From Pedobacter sp. HDW13 (GTDB lineage: Bacteria > Bacteroidota > Bacteroidia > Sphingobacteriales > Sphingobacteriaceae), in NCBI RefSeq assembly GCF_011303555.1, contig NZ_CP049868.1:6200001-6264000 (forward strand): a DNA stretch of 64,000 nt. The letters run 5' to 3'. The notes below the pieces were generated by a model. It saw only the letters and a program-made list of their open reading frames with translations. It was not told the origin of the DNA and made no database searches. This document shows positions 46,046 through 56,111 of this stretch, one piece after another. Made by a program: the position numbers and the translations under genes. The number at the start of each line of letters is the position of its first letter. Position 1 is the stretch's first letter.

Positions 46046-48607
46046 GTGGATTACCAAAAAAAAATAAAAGAACAATTAAGTAATGGCCTCATTATTCCAG
46101 TAGTTGGCGCTGGTGTCTCATATGCTACTTCAGGAATACCAGGTTGGAAAGGATTAATAGAAAATGGCCTGGCCTATGCGGCCAACAGTCTCGGAGTTTC
46201 ACCGGATAAAATCCTCGAAGCAAATGACTTGTTAAAGGAAAATAAGCTAACAGCAGCAGCAGACATTGTAAAGAACCTCTTGAATGCTCCGGGACATCCG
46301 TTCACAAATTGGCTGAATTATAATTTCGAAAGGCCTGAGATTAAATCCACAGATTTGATTCAAAGCATACAGAACCTTTGTCAACCAATTATCGCCACTA
46401 CAAATTATGACGATTTGCTCAGGACTGTCGGTTCGGCACAGACTGATATGGCATTGGATTGGTCGCAACATGAAGAAATACAATCCTGTTTAAGTCAGCA
46501 TAGGCGGTTTATCCTTCATTTACATGGTCTCTATACCAGACCCACTACTCCAATTTTCGGAGCAGGTGACTACGAAAACCTTAGAAATCAGCTTGGTTAT
46601 AAGACAATACTGAACCAACTATGGATGCATAGACACTTTCTTTTTATAGGGTGCAGCCGTGATGGAGTAATGGATGAGGACTTTATGAGTGTTCTGAAAC
46701 TTATGCAAGAGTGGTTTCCCGGCCAGCAGAAAGAACACTATATCTTGATGTCGGATAAAGAAATTGGATCTCAGCAGCATTTGGAGTTACTGCAGAAATG
46801 TAATGTACACTTGGTTCCTTTTGGAAAAGATTACAATGAACTTCCGCATTTTATTAACCACATAAATCCAAACGCGAAAGAAATCGTCCAGCGTTACAAT
46901 CAACAAAAAGAACGTGCATTTGAGGGAATCCGATCGATACTGGAAGCGCAGCAAAATATTGATGTTGACCAGACAGTTAAGGAATTTATTAAGGAAAATC
47001 TTGGCTTACCCTACTATTGGTTATCGAATGATAAGATAAAGATTTTCATGGATGCTCTTGAAAATTATAATTCTGGGATACAAAAGAAAAGGGAAAAATT
47101 TGTGAACCTTCAGGTTATGATGCGGGCAATAATAAATATATCGGATCTGAAAAGCAAGATCGCCCTTTGGGCTAAGAACTCCCATGAGACAAATCATCTT
47201 AACAATATCGATTTTATAAATATGGGGATTTTAGCATGGGAATTACTCATCAGTATACCAGAAGAGATTCTCGAAGAGATTAAAATCAGGGACTTAAGGG
47301 TTGTACACCATGCCTATTTTGCAGGTACCCTTAGCAGCTTTTATCATGAAGCCAAAAGCTGGAAAGATTCAGGTAAACCGGAAGATCTAGATGGCGATAG
47401 GTATTTTTTCGAAAATCTTGTTCGTATTATGAACTCTTTGCTTGGAATTCTTGAATTGAATGTTAATGATCTCTATAATGAAAAACCGGTAGCCAAAATT
47501 GCCGTTGAATTACCAAAGGAATTTGTTTTGGCCGTGTGTCCAAAAAGCATCTCTATTACAAAGTCAGAAGACATCAGTGAGGTCGTAGCTGAATTACCTT
47601 GGGATGAAAGCCTTGAATTTTCTTTCGCGACAGTAATTACAGTTGGTCACACCAAGATCGTGATTGGATTCAATTCACAATACTGTTTCAAATGGAACCC
47701 GACCGAAGAACTTACCGCCACGAATTTTTTCGAAATAAACAAAGATGAAGTGATTGTAGAATTAGAGGTATTGAACCAGGGCCAGCATATTGTCTTAGAG
47801 ATCTATACTTCCAAACGCAAAATTTTGATGGTGAATTTTTCTGACACCAATGAAACGAAACTTGAAAAAGGTTTTGTAAATTACGTAAAGTTATTGCTTA
47901 ATGGGAAAACCTATTGTAAAGGAAGAATAGAAAAGAGCTTCCGAGGCGCAAGTGTCTTTGAACTCTCCTCACTCGGTGAATATCATCCAAAGATAACATC
48001 TGTTTCTTTGTGGGAACAATTATTAGAAATACCGGAAATTAATGCCGAGTATCATGATTATTTAAAACAGGAAAATTTTGACTCGAGAAGAAATGACATA
48101 CTGTATCCTTATGTAGCAGACATTTCTTTAAGTAAAGTCGGATGGATTGACAAGGAACTGTTAGCCCTAAAGATCAGATTTGGCTTTACCGGTCCTGACT
48201 CGACTGCTATATTTATTATAGATCCCTCTATTGGCTATGAAAAGCCTATTTTTAAAATCTATTTCCCACACAAAATCTGTTTTTGTTTTGACACGTTCTC
48301 TTATGGCGAAAATGTAGACCTAATTGTTGGTTATCTAGATTTCAACGATGTAGGAAATCTTGTACAACACTTCGAAAAAATCCAACAAGCTGCACAAATG
48401 ACAGCCTATAATCAACCAGGATTATTTCCTCAGGAAATCTTAAGCAGAACGCAAATTAGGGATATGTTTTATACCACACTTGTATCCCCTAATCGAGCAC
48501 TTCTAATTGAAGAGGGTAAAATTCTGCATGATGTAAATTTGCGAACACAGCAAAATGTGACCATAGAATTTGAAGATCGCATACGATCAGTACGTTACTT
48601 TCAATAG
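46046..48607 (+). CDS. SIR2-domain protein, probable NADase defence effector
   Basis: 853 aa from a GTG start (VDYQKKIKEQL). The N-terminal SIR2_2-type Rossmann domain covers about residues 10-260. Its markers are IIPVVGAGVSYA (GAGVS at 21-25, dinucleotide binding), IATTNYDDLL (118-124), FILHLHGLY (catalytic His160) and FLFIGCSRDG. The remaining about 590 residues include a helical segment (280-500) and a beta-rich segment (500-853) that I do not recognise and that presumably senses infection. Bacterial SIR2 proteins of this type deplete NAD+ to abort infection (known for DSR, Thoeris and others). No partner ATPase such as HerA is adjacent. Confidence 0.85.
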   Translation: MDYQKKIKEQLSNGLIIPVVGAGVSYATSGIPGWKGLIENGLAYAANSLGVSPDKILEANDLLKENKLTAAADIVKNLLNAPGHPFTNWLNYNFERPEIKSTDLIQSIQNLCQPIIATTNYDDLLRTVGSAQTDMALDWSQHEEIQSCLSQHRRFILHLHGLYTRPTTPIFGAGDYENLRNQLGYKTILNQLWMHRHFLFIGCSRDGVMDEDFMSVLKLMQEWFPGQQKEHYILMSDKEIGSQQHLELLQKCNVHLVPFGKDYNELPHFINHINPNAKEIVQRYNQQKERAFEGIRSILEAQQNIDVDQTVKEFIKENLGLPYYWLSNDKIKIFMDALENYNSGIQKKREKFVNLQVMMRAIINISDLKSKIALWAKNSHETNHLNNIDFINMGILAWELLISIPEEILEEIKIRDLRVVHHAYFAGTLSSFYHEAKSWKDSGKPEDLDGDRYFFENLVRIMNSLLGILELNVNDLYNEKPVAKIAVELPKEFVLAVCPKSISITKSEDISEVVAELPWDESLEFSFATVITVGHTKIVIGFNSQYCFKWNPTEELTATNFFEINKDEVIVELEVLNQGQHIVLEIYTSKRKILMVNFSDTNETKLEKGFVNYVKLLLNGKTYCKGRIEKSFRGASVFELSSLGEYHPKITSVSLWEQLLEIPEINAEYHDYLKQENFDSRRNDILYPYVADISLSKVGWIDKELLALKIRFGFTGPDSTAIFIIDPSIGYEKPIFKIYFPHKICFCFDTFSYGENVDLIVGYLDFNDVGNLVQHFEKIQQAAQMTAYNQPGLFPQEILSRTQIRDMFYTTLVSPNRALLIEEGKILHDVNLRTQQNVTIEFEDRIRSVRYFQ

Positions 48608-48905
48608 CACTTAAATACATAATTTTATCCCTGGAAAACAGATCCAAGGCTTCACTATTGGCACTTTAGTTCTGCCGGGGATAAAAAACCATCCCATCAA
48701 AACTATAAAACACTCCCTTAACCAACTATTGGAATAATCTAGCATAAGATTTTTATTTATCGGTTAATTTCGAATGAAATACTTAAATCACAAAATCGGA
48801 TCTATTTCCTGATAAAAGTCAAATATTAAACGACTAATCACTACGATTCAAAACATTTAAGCGTTCAACACTCCCAATAGCAAGAATACACGCTTTTAAT
48901 CGAAG
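48608..48905. other. non-coding gap between convergent genes
   Basis: 298 AT-rich bases between the convergent SIR2 and macro-domain genes. No gene or clear terminator hairpin was recognised. Confidence 0.4.
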
Positions 48906-49385
48906 TTAAATACCTGTTTCCTGTTCGAATAAACCTGGAACCTCTTTGTTATAACTAAGGTAGATCGAAACTGGAATATTGCATTCATCAAGATATTTTC
49001 TCATAATTTCCAGTGATCGATTTGGGTCGATCTTTCCATTGCTGGCACCCAGCAATGGAAAAGCAACTGAAGTAATACCCCTAAGTTGGTAAGTTTGCAT
49101 AAATTTTTGAAGTCCTTCCTCGAGATATTCTTCTTTACTCGGCTGTCTCCAGTCGTATTTTGTTGGAAAATTAAGTACCCATTTATGTTCAGTCTTGTAA
49201 AGCCACAACTTCCCAATATCAAACAATTGTTTATGACATAAATCCTCATAAACTCTGAACATGTGCGGATAACGTCGTTTAAATTGTAATGCCAGCCCCT
49301 TTCCCATCACTCCGACACAGTTCACAGTGTTGACCAATGTCTGCGCTTCGCTCTCAAAAATGTTACCAGACTCAATAATCTGCAT
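48906..49385 (-). CDS. DarG-like macro-domain ADP-ribosyl hydrolase
   Basis: A 159 aa single macro domain. ESGNIFESEAQTLVNTVNCV, then GVMGKGLALQFKRRYP, and later VLNFPTKYDWRQPS and FPLLGASNGKID are the substrate loops of the DarG subgroup, which removes ADP-ribose from thymidine in DNA. It lacks the second C-terminal domain of full-length DarG. It starts one base after the stop of the 1717-residue gene that carries a DarT-like domain, so the two are translationally coupled. It is the expected antidote to that toxin (inference from the DarTG system). Confidence 0.88.
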   Translation of the reverse strand: MQIIESGNIFESEAQTLVNTVNCVGVMGKGLALQFKRRYPHMFRVYEDLCHKQLFDIGKLWLYKTEHKWVLNFPTKYDWRQPSKEEYLEEGLQKFMQTYQLRGITSVAFPLLGASNGKIDPNRSLEIMRKYLDECNIPVSIYLSYNKEVPGLFEQETGI

Positions 49386-49386
49386 A

Positions 49387-52300
49387 TTAACTTGAAATTT
49401 TAATCCATTCTTCTAAGTCATCGAACTTTTTTTCATAGCCGTTTTCAAAAAGAAGCCGCTTTCCCTGATCAGTTAATTTCATTTCATTAGATCCTTCCTT
49501 CAGAAAAAGTTTATCTCTCAAAGACTTATAACCGGCAGCATCGCACTGATAGTAAACGACTAGAACATCCCAGAATGCCAATACATCCATACTTATTTTG
49601 GATGCCATTGCAGTTACAGATCTAAACACCTCCATCAGATCAATGCTGAATCGACTATCAAGATGCTTTCCAATTGGGTCACCATCGATTAACGCCTGCA
49701 ATTTAAGAAAACCATCGTCACTAAATGGTAATAGGGACTTAATTTTATCTAGGATTGCAAGGGTGTGCCTGTGCTGCAAACCTTTATCTCCAGCCAAAAC
49801 TGCCGAAGGCTTGCCTATGTCGTGCAATGCCAAACACAAAATGTATTCTTTGTATGAATCAAAAAAATCCTGTTTATTAAAATACTTTTGAAAATTTGAA
49901 ATAACTTCCAACGTGTGGCTTTCCAGGGTAAGACCGTCTGGCCCCGGAAGATGGCTCGCATACCAATAAGCAAGTTCAGGATGCTGTTTTAATGCATTAA
50001 TAATCCCTGCACCTGATTCATCTTCAGAATCAAACCATTCCTTTACCGCATCTCTTATAAAAGAATAATCCAACCTGTAATTAACTGTATTGGCATACAG
50101 TAACCAATTCTGACCTTTATAATGATAGAAAAGCTTCAAAGCTGCCTCAGATAGATTTCCTTCAATAAACACACTCTGTCCCATTTTACTGGTCATCCAA
50201 TTTTCTGCGTTATATTGATTCAAGATATTCCCCTTGATATGTTGCCATTCCTGATCAGTACCATGCTGCAGAATAAAATTGCCGTCATGCGGTTTCGAAA
50301 CTGAGACATCTAAGCTAATTGGTGAAGAGATAATCTCCGCTTTAATATTCGAATTATGAAACAGCCCAGAATCCACAATAATACGGTTTTTCCATTGAGC
50401 ATCATCAAGAAGTGCAAGTAGCGTTTCTTTAGCAGCAATGTTTTGCACTCCAAGATGAAATGGTACTAAACTAATGTCGAGGCTGTCCTTAACCAAAAAC
50501 TCCTGATGTGCAGAAACGGTAAATCTATCATTTGAGATTTCTCCGAACTGCCTGTAAACCCCGTCAAAATCGAAGCGCGATATAATTTCAGCGGTATTTC
50601 CGTATTCAACTTGGGCAGCAGAAAGCGAGCCGATGCTAACTTTCCAATCAGCTTGATCCATAACTTGATCCAAAGGCAAAATAAAGAAGACAGGAACCGG
50701 GCAAATCGGATCACTACCGATTCTGTTGACCGAATCTTGCCCTCTTCCAAGATTTTCAACATAGTATTGCGTGGGTGTTTTTGGCCTAAAATAAAACCTC
50801 GCATAAGCTTTTCGCTCATGCAGAGTCTGTGCAATGATCCCTGATCCTGCAGAATCCTTAAAACTGGCCGAATTTCTGCTCTTGATTGTGCCCTGCTTAA
50901 TGATAGAAATTGCATTTTCAATATGGGTAAAATGGTAAATATTAAGCGGTTTACCATCTAGAAAAGCGCTTAGTCCGTCCAGTAGCATTTTTTTTGCATC
51001 ATCCCCGCAGCGTGCTATCAACTGCTGATTCCGGACAAGATTTGCATCCCATAGTTCCTGATAACTTGCCTTTGGCATTAAGAAATTAAGCGCAGTTGAC
51101 TGGGCTAATGAAGAATAGCCATCTTTTTGACTATCTTCATTTTCCTCGTCTCCATCTGAGTCCTCTTTTTCATCTTCACCTTGTGGAAAATCATCAGCGG
51201 GTGGCAGTCCAATTTTTTCTTCCTCGAAATAAGCTTTGATCTCCTCAGGTTCACTTCGCAACAGGAATTCAAGTTCTCGGTCGTGCTTTCGGTAGCCGAA
51301 AATCCTGCAGAGTAAATTTGGCAACAGATACATCACCTTTTGTTGGGTCCAAGGTGAAAGCGTATATAATTTATTTTCAACAAAATGTACAGCTACTTTT
51401 TTATTCCATGCATCCCCATAAAAAACCTCTAGCTCATCAGCCTGGAAAAACGCAAGTTTTTTAAATTTCTCCTGGAGATCAAAAAGTACCTCAGGATATC
51501 CACTGGCGGCCTCGTTTTCCATCCACTTCGCCCAAAAAGGTATGATCTGGGCTATCCGACGTGAAAGCGCTCTGGCTGGCGCTTCATCAGGTGTATTCAG
51601 TCCAAATTCACTTTGCCGGATGATATTTACATTCATAAGTTCCAGCAAGTGTTCAAGTGCGCTATGCCGTTGATTCTCTTTATTCAACTGGATAAACCTA
51701 AATACTCCTCCGAACACTTTATGGTCTCCATCAATAAAATGATTGAGCATGTCCGCAGCCAAAAATTCCCCTCGAGTATCCAGAAAGTTGGCAGTCAAAG
51801 CCCAGGTTTCAATGCTCTGCAACTGCTGGGAATTAAAAACATTCAACTGATCTAATAAATAGGTATAAATATGCTGAATCTTGGATTTATTGTCTTGGAT
51901 ATTGGCAGCGTCAGTAGAAATTTCCCCCAATAAGACCAGATAATCTGAAAGTTCAAGGCTTGTTCTAAACCCAAAGAAAGACCGCCAGTCTGCATCCAGA
52001 TCCGGACCAGCGAAAACCGGCAGATAGTTCTGGGCAAAGCGATTTTCTTCGGAGTTCAGAAAAATCTTTCCTGAAGCCAGGCACTCTTTTGTTGTGGTTG
52101 GCAAACAGTTTCGATGCTGAACATACCACTTAAGGTAAGCGGTCACCTTATCTCCCGAATCCCTTCCTGGGAAACCAGGATTACCCCAAAATGCGGTAGG
52201 ATACTCAAGCAACCTTAACACCGGAATTCCCAGCACCACATCCTGCCAGAAAAGTTGGGCAAAACCAAAATTATCACCCGTATACTTTAAGAGACTCAGA

Positions 52301-54540
52301 GAGCGAATTTCCTTAAAAGAATCCGAAGGGAATTTCGTAAGATAAGGTTTGAAAGTGAAGCCAGTGAGATAATTAACATCAAACCCTTTATTTATCAACT
52401 CATAATTAGACAAAACTTCATTATACTCCACAATTCCGATGCGCTCTTTCACCCCCAGATAATAAAAGAAATTCTTCCAGTCTGCAGATGGAGCCCCCAC
52501 AGGTAAATATTGCGAAGTCACATAGATATCCTCATCGAGCACTGCTTCAAGCTGAATATGTGGGTGATATTCATTAGCATAAAAGCTCTTGTGTGCAGGG
52601 ATCAGATTTCCCCGTTTGCTTAAAAGTTTCAATTCTCCCAAACTGGCAAGTATCTCCGGCCCAACCTGTCCTTTTGAAAAGAGGTTAAAGATATCGCGTA
52701 CAGTTCTAATTGCATTCTTAGTGGTCACAAAGGTTGAAACATTAGGTAGAATAACTTTCATAAGAAAGGTCAGATCAGATTTAATCTGTACGCCGAGACC
52801 TTGCAACCATAATTTAACTTCAAGATTTTCGCCTGCCCAATTATCCAAATCTGCATGGATAAACGAGATTTCGGTGTCATCAGCATAAGTTTCTCCTGGA
52901 GCCGGGAAAAACACCTCTTTTGGCGATTTCAACTCATTTCTTTGATTCAAAATAAACGGCCAGCTCTGTAAACTATCAAGTGTAATTGCACTCACGTAGC
53001 TGTTATCATGCAGATTTTTAATATGCATGATTAATGCTCTATTTTTTAAAGGATCATGCTCTGCCTCAAATTCTATTGTCGCGAGCATCTTCTGAAAGTC
53101 TTTCCAATCGAAAACAGCCACACCTGCTGCTTTAAGTTTTCCTTCTACAGAATTTTTAGAAACAAAAGGTGCTTGATCCAGCTCAGCCAGTCCATCACGA
53201 ACCATCTTATACCCACGGATAAGGTTGCCTCCTACAAATTCTACATCAGAAAGAAAGGTGTAATCCATCAGAGATTGGTTTACCCTAAGCAAATTCCCTC
53301 CTTTATTGAGCACAAAAGCCACTTGTTTAACTGCTAAGTTGAAGCTGGCATTGTAGGCCAAAGCGAGCTTATCTGATGGATTAATCGCACTCGGCAGCAG
53401 ATTGTAAGCGGTAAAACCATAATCGCCTGTTACCAGCTCGGCGATCCACTTGAGAAGTTCCAAAGGGATACAACCAAACAGCCACTCATTCCAAGCCGCA
53501 TCCTTATGCAAATCCTCACGGTTGGCGGCAGTATAAAAAGCCGCATTAACAAGAACCGGGATTCCATACCCTCTTTCTTCAGTGGGTAGATAAGCATAGA
53601 GGAGCCTTTCCGAATCCTTTAACCCTTCAAGCCCCTCGTCTCCAATTTTTGCAGCCAGGGTAATCTCGACCTTTTTAGCGTTCCGCAGTTTTTCTGGCAT
53701 ATCGGATTCCTCTTTCAAGAGCATTTGAGTAGCCTGGGGAATATCAATTACCAGTGTTTTTTTGAACCAACTAGAATGCTCTTCACCGTTAACTTGAATA
53801 GAAGTCCTCTGGTCCTGGGCGACATCGACCGTAATTCGAGTTGGTTTAGTACTTAAAAACTCAATGGATGAAATATGCTTCAAAAACAAAAACATATTCG
53901 CTTTATTGGAAAGCTCAGCAATTGCAGATGCTATAGCCTCAGGTTTCTTTAGTGCCACAATTGTAGCAACCTTCCAACCACCATCACTCAAAAACCTGTG
54001 GATATCGGGTTCGACCTCCTGATTTTTTGTGTAGATAGGGATAATCTGCCACGGTACTTCAAAGCTACGTTTTTCCTGAAGCTCCCAAGCCGCTTGTGAT
54101 TCGCCCCATATCGGGTTCCATTCATGCCTAAAGTCTGAATCAAAGCGAAAATATTCTCCATCTGTAAAAACTGTTACATGATCGGAGACACCAAAAACTG
54201 CCTTAAAACCAATTCCTTTAAAACCTGTTTTATCGGGATCATTTTTCTTGGAGCCATTGTCTACACCACATACACCCTTTACATCCCCGTCGTCAAAAGG
54301 TTTGCCGCTGTGCGCTATCACCAGCAGGCTACCGAAGAGCTTAACAGCAACCCTTACTTTTTCTCCACCCCCACCGGCATCATCAGCATTTTGAAGCAGC
54401 TCATAAACGAAACGTTTTGAATCACTGTAAAGGTCGGTAGAAAGATACCGCAAAGATGCTGCTTGATCTACCATCTGTTCGGCTTCTGCGTAATTTGTTT
54501 TTTTTCTAAATATTTTTTCGACGGTTTCTAATATAGACAT
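49387..54540 (-). CDS. sacsin/Hsp90-like ATPase fused to DarT-like ADP-ribosyltransferase and HD domain
   Basis: 1717 aa from the ATG at 54540 (MSILETVEKIF). (1) A GHKL/sacsin-type ATPase at the N-terminus: ELLQNADDAGGGGEKV at 47-62 and GFKGIGFKAVFG at 107-118. (2) About 900 residues without clear motifs. (3) An acidic linker at about 1110-1140. (4) A DarT-like domain at about 1200-1380: IYHFTHIENAISII from 1201, RFYFRPKTPTQYYVEN near 1250, and HQEFLV with Glu1347 where DarT has its catalytic Glu. (5) An HD domain at about 1540-1680: SHTLEVISN, LHDIGKP (His1573, Asp1574), QHRHTLAIL. It probably ADP-ribosylates DNA when the ATPase part senses infection (inference). The macro-domain antidote follows by one base. 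Confidence 0.85.
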   Translation of the reverse strand: MSILETVEKIFRKKTNYAEAEQMVDQAASLRYLSTDLYSDSKRFVYELLQNADDAGGGGEKVRVAVKLFGSLLVIAHSGKPFDDGDVKGVCGVDNGSKKNDPDKTGFKGIGFKAVFGVSDHVTVFTDGEYFRFDSDFRHEWNPIWGESQAAWELQEKRSFEVPWQIIPIYTKNQEVEPDIHRFLSDGGWKVATIVALKKPEAIASAIAELSNKANMFLFLKHISSIEFLSTKPTRITVDVAQDQRTSIQVNGEEHSSWFKKTLVIDIPQATQMLLKEESDMPEKLRNAKKVEITLAAKIGDEGLEGLKDSERLLYAYLPTEERGYGIPVLVNAAFYTAANREDLHKDAAWNEWLFGCIPLELLKWIAELVTGDYGFTAYNLLPSAINPSDKLALAYNASFNLAVKQVAFVLNKGGNLLRVNQSLMDYTFLSDVEFVGGNLIRGYKMVRDGLAELDQAPFVSKNSVEGKLKAAGVAVFDWKDFQKMLATIEFEAEHDPLKNRALIMHIKNLHDNSYVSAITLDSLQSWPFILNQRNELKSPKEVFFPAPGETYADDTEISFIHADLDNWAGENLEVKLWLQGLGVQIKSDLTFLMKVILPNVSTFVTTKNAIRTVRDIFNLFSKGQVGPEILASLGELKLLSKRGNLIPAHKSFYANEYHPHIQLEAVLDEDIYVTSQYLPVGAPSADWKNFFYYLGVKERIGIVEYNEVLSNYELINKGFDVNYLTGFTFKPYLTKFPSDSFKEIRSLSLLKYTGDNFGFAQLFWQDVVLGIPVLRLLEYPTAFWGNPGFPGRDSGDKVTAYLKWYVQHRNCLPTTTKECLASGKIFLNSEENRFAQNYLPVFAGPDLDADWRSFFGFRTSLELSDYLVLLGEISTDAANIQDNKSKIQHIYTYLLDQLNVFNSQQLQSIETWALTANFLDTRGEFLAADMLNHFIDGDHKVFGGVFRFIQLNKENQRHSALEHLLELMNVNIIRQSEFGLNTPDEAPARALSRRIAQIIPFWAKWMENEAASGYPEVLFDLQEKFKKLAFFQADELEVFYGDAWNKKVAVHFVENKLYTLSPWTQQKVMYLLPNLLCRIFGYRKHDRELEFLLRSEPEEIKAYFEEEKIGLPPADDFPQGEDEKEDSDGDEENEDSQKDGYSSLAQSTALNFLMPKASYQELWDANLVRNQQLIARCGDDAKKMLLDGLSAFLDGKPLNIYHFTHIENAISIIKQGTIKSRNSASFKDSAGSGIIAQTLHERKAYARFYFRPKTPTQYYVENLGRGQDSVNRIGSDPICPVPVFFILPLDQVMDQADWKVSIGSLSAAQVEYGNTAEIISRFDFDGVYRQFGEISNDRFTVSAHQEFLVKDSLDISLVPFHLGVQNIAAKETLLALLDDAQWKNRIIVDSGLFHNSNIKAEIISSPISLDVSVSKPHDGNFILQHGTDQEWQHIKGNILNQYNAENWMTSKMGQSVFIEGNLSEAALKLFYHYKGQNWLLYANTVNYRLDYSFIRDAVKEWFDSEDESGAGIINALKQHPELAYWYASHLPGPDGLTLESHTLEVISNFQKYFNKQDFFDSYKEYILCLALHDIGKPSAVLAGDKGLQHRHTLAILDKIKSLLPFSDDGFLKLQALIDGDPIGKHLDSRFSIDLMEVFRSVTAMASKISMDVLAFWDVLVVYYQCDAAGYKSLRDKLFLKEGSNEMKLTDQGKRLLFENGYEKKFDDLEEWIKISS

Positions 54541-54708
54541 GATTGCGTAATATAAATGGCGGGTCGAAACCCTCAATGGTTTGCTAATAGTATTTAGATC
54601 GTTATTGCTTTTACTACCTGTATAGGGAATAATCAGATGGCCCTTTTAAATGACAGGATTGATAAACCCTTCTGAACAATGGATGTAGTTACCTGAAAAG
54701 GACTAGAA

Positions 54709-55647
54709 CTATCGAATGAGTTTCTCCTTTACATGAAAAATGTAGGCAACCTCTTTTCCCGGAAGTTTTGCTTCTTCCTGCAAAAGGTTAGCATTTTTGA
54801 TATTAAACTGAAAAAGATCTTTTACAGAACTGACATAGTTTCCCGAAGCGATATTTGCGATGAAATTAACTGTTGAATTCACAATAACTTCTAGAACCGA
54901 ATTATTATATTTCATCTTGTGAAGTTTGAATTGCTTAAGATAATCGGAATAGAGATAATCATATTCATCTCTTATTTCGGAAAGTTTCTGAGTGGAAGTT
55001 GACACTTTATTTATCCAACTGGTTAAGGCAAGGTATTTGTTCTTAATGTCCGCATCAGTTCGGAATTCTATGATATGGTCCCAATGCGTATCGAATGCTG
55101 GCTCGGGAATGTCATTGAGGATAAATTGAATAACTTCACTTTTCTTTTCTTTTGAATTCAGCGTATCATATGTTCTGAGTAAAGGATAATATTCCGCGGA
55201 TTCATCGCGTTTTCGCAAATGCAATGCATCCAACCTATTAGAGAGATCATGGGTAAGAAAAAAATGATTGAAGTACTCCTTCTTCATTTCAGCAAGTTGA
55301 TCCTGAGTTGGATTTTTTGGGAAGTTCCTCTCATTACCAGCCTGAAGAAATAAGTCATTTAACTGCGCTTTTAACTTACTAACCTCTTGCTCTTCACCCT
55401 CGAATTTTTCATTGAAATAAGGATAAGTCCGTACGACATCATTATCCCGGAGAAAATCCCATACCGCTTTTTCATAAAAAAGGGACTGGTTCTCATCATT
55501 CATTTCCACCCTTGAAAGATCGGAAACGATACTAAACCTTCCTTCTCCGATATATATATTATCATAGAAAAGAGATAGTTTTTTAATAAGAGGTTCTTCA
55601 AAAAACTTATTGAAGGTAACATAGGGAAAAACAATATTTTTAGGCAT
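54709..55647 (-). CDS. hypothetical protein upstream of the DarT fusion
   Basis: About 312 aa from the ATG at 55647 (MPKNIVFPYVTFNKFFEEP); the 29 codons upstream have poor composition. The opening (I-V-F-P-Y-V) recalls DUF6236-type proteins such as the one at 60788, but similarity is limited to the first residues. The rest is helical and charged, with a possible amphipathic or membrane-proximal helix near the C-terminus (LEVIVNSTVNFIANIASGNY). It lies 168 bases upstream of the DarT fusion gene on the same strand and could be a regulatory or sensor part of that locus. Function unknown. Confidence 0.65.
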   Translation of the reverse strand: MPKNIVFPYVTFNKFFEEPLIKKLSLFYDNIYIGEGRFSIVSDLSRVEMNDENQSLFYEKAVWDFLRDNDVVRTYPYFNEKFEGEEQEVSKLKAQLNDLFLQAGNERNFPKNPTQDQLAEMKKEYFNHFFLTHDLSNRLDALHLRKRDESAEYYPLLRTYDTLNSKEKKSEVIQFILNDIPEPAFDTHWDHIIEFRTDADIKNKYLALTSWINKVSTSTQKLSEIRDEYDYLYSDYLKQFKLHKMKYNNSVLEVIVNSTVNFIANIASGNYVSSVKDLFQFNIKNANLLQEEAKLPGKEVAYIFHVKEKLIR

Positions 55648-55818
55648 TATCTTCGAATAAAAGCGTTGGATAAATATGATAAAAAAAACTGTTCCTGATA
55701 AACTTTTTCGCAAATAAGTATTGATTTTCATCATCTAGCGATCATTAAGTTGCCCTGACAGTATTGATTTATTCTATTATGAAAATGAGAAATGATTACC
55801 GTGGTCAACCAGATCTGT

Positions 55819-55850
55819 AAAAAAAATGCCTGACCATAACAGTCAGGCAT
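55819..55850 (-). terminator. Rho-independent terminator of the H1-like gene
   Basis: A perfect 9-bp stem, ATGCCTGAC (55826-55834) and GTCAGGCAT (55842-55850), is followed on the minus strand by seven Ts (55819-55825). It lies 28 bases after the stop of the histone-like gene. Confidence 0.9.
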
Positions 55851-55878
55851 CCAAACAAACCACAAAACTAAGCTCAAA

Positions 55879-56055
55879 CTACTTCTTTTTCTTCTTTTCG
55901 CTCACTTCCACCCGTATCTGCTGTCCCAGCAATTTAACCTGCTGCATGGCAATTCGAAGCCTCCTACCAGCCGCGCCATTCCCTTTAGCAAAAAACTTCA
56001 GCGCATCTTCTTCCGCGCCCAATACAACCGCCTTTAACGAATCAAAATTTTTCAT
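55879..56055 (-). CDS. histone H1-like (Hc1-type) small DNA-binding protein
   Basis: A 58 aa gene, easily missed because of its size. It begins MKNFDSLKAVVLGAEEDAL, then KFFAKGNGAAGRRLRIAMQQ, then VKLLGQQIRVEVS with a five-lysine tail. The KFF.KGN.AAG.R.R..MQ.LK pattern is that of the small H1-like proteins found throughout Bacteroidota, thought to bind and compact DNA. It ends at a textbook terminator. Copies near integrated elements are common, so it may belong to the mobile segment at 56-58 kb. Confidence 0.85.
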   Translation of the reverse strand: MKNFDSLKAVVLGAEEDALKFFAKGNGAAGRRLRIAMQQVKLLGQQIRVEVSEKKKKK

Positions 56056-56111
56056 AACAATCGTTTTACAAGTTAAAAATCAATGAATTAATAAAAAAGA
56101 GTTCAATTAAT

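Noticed and set aside
46046..48607. Thoeris or SIR2-HerA system
   Set aside because: No TIR or HerA gene is adjacent; only the SIR2 domain itself is supported.
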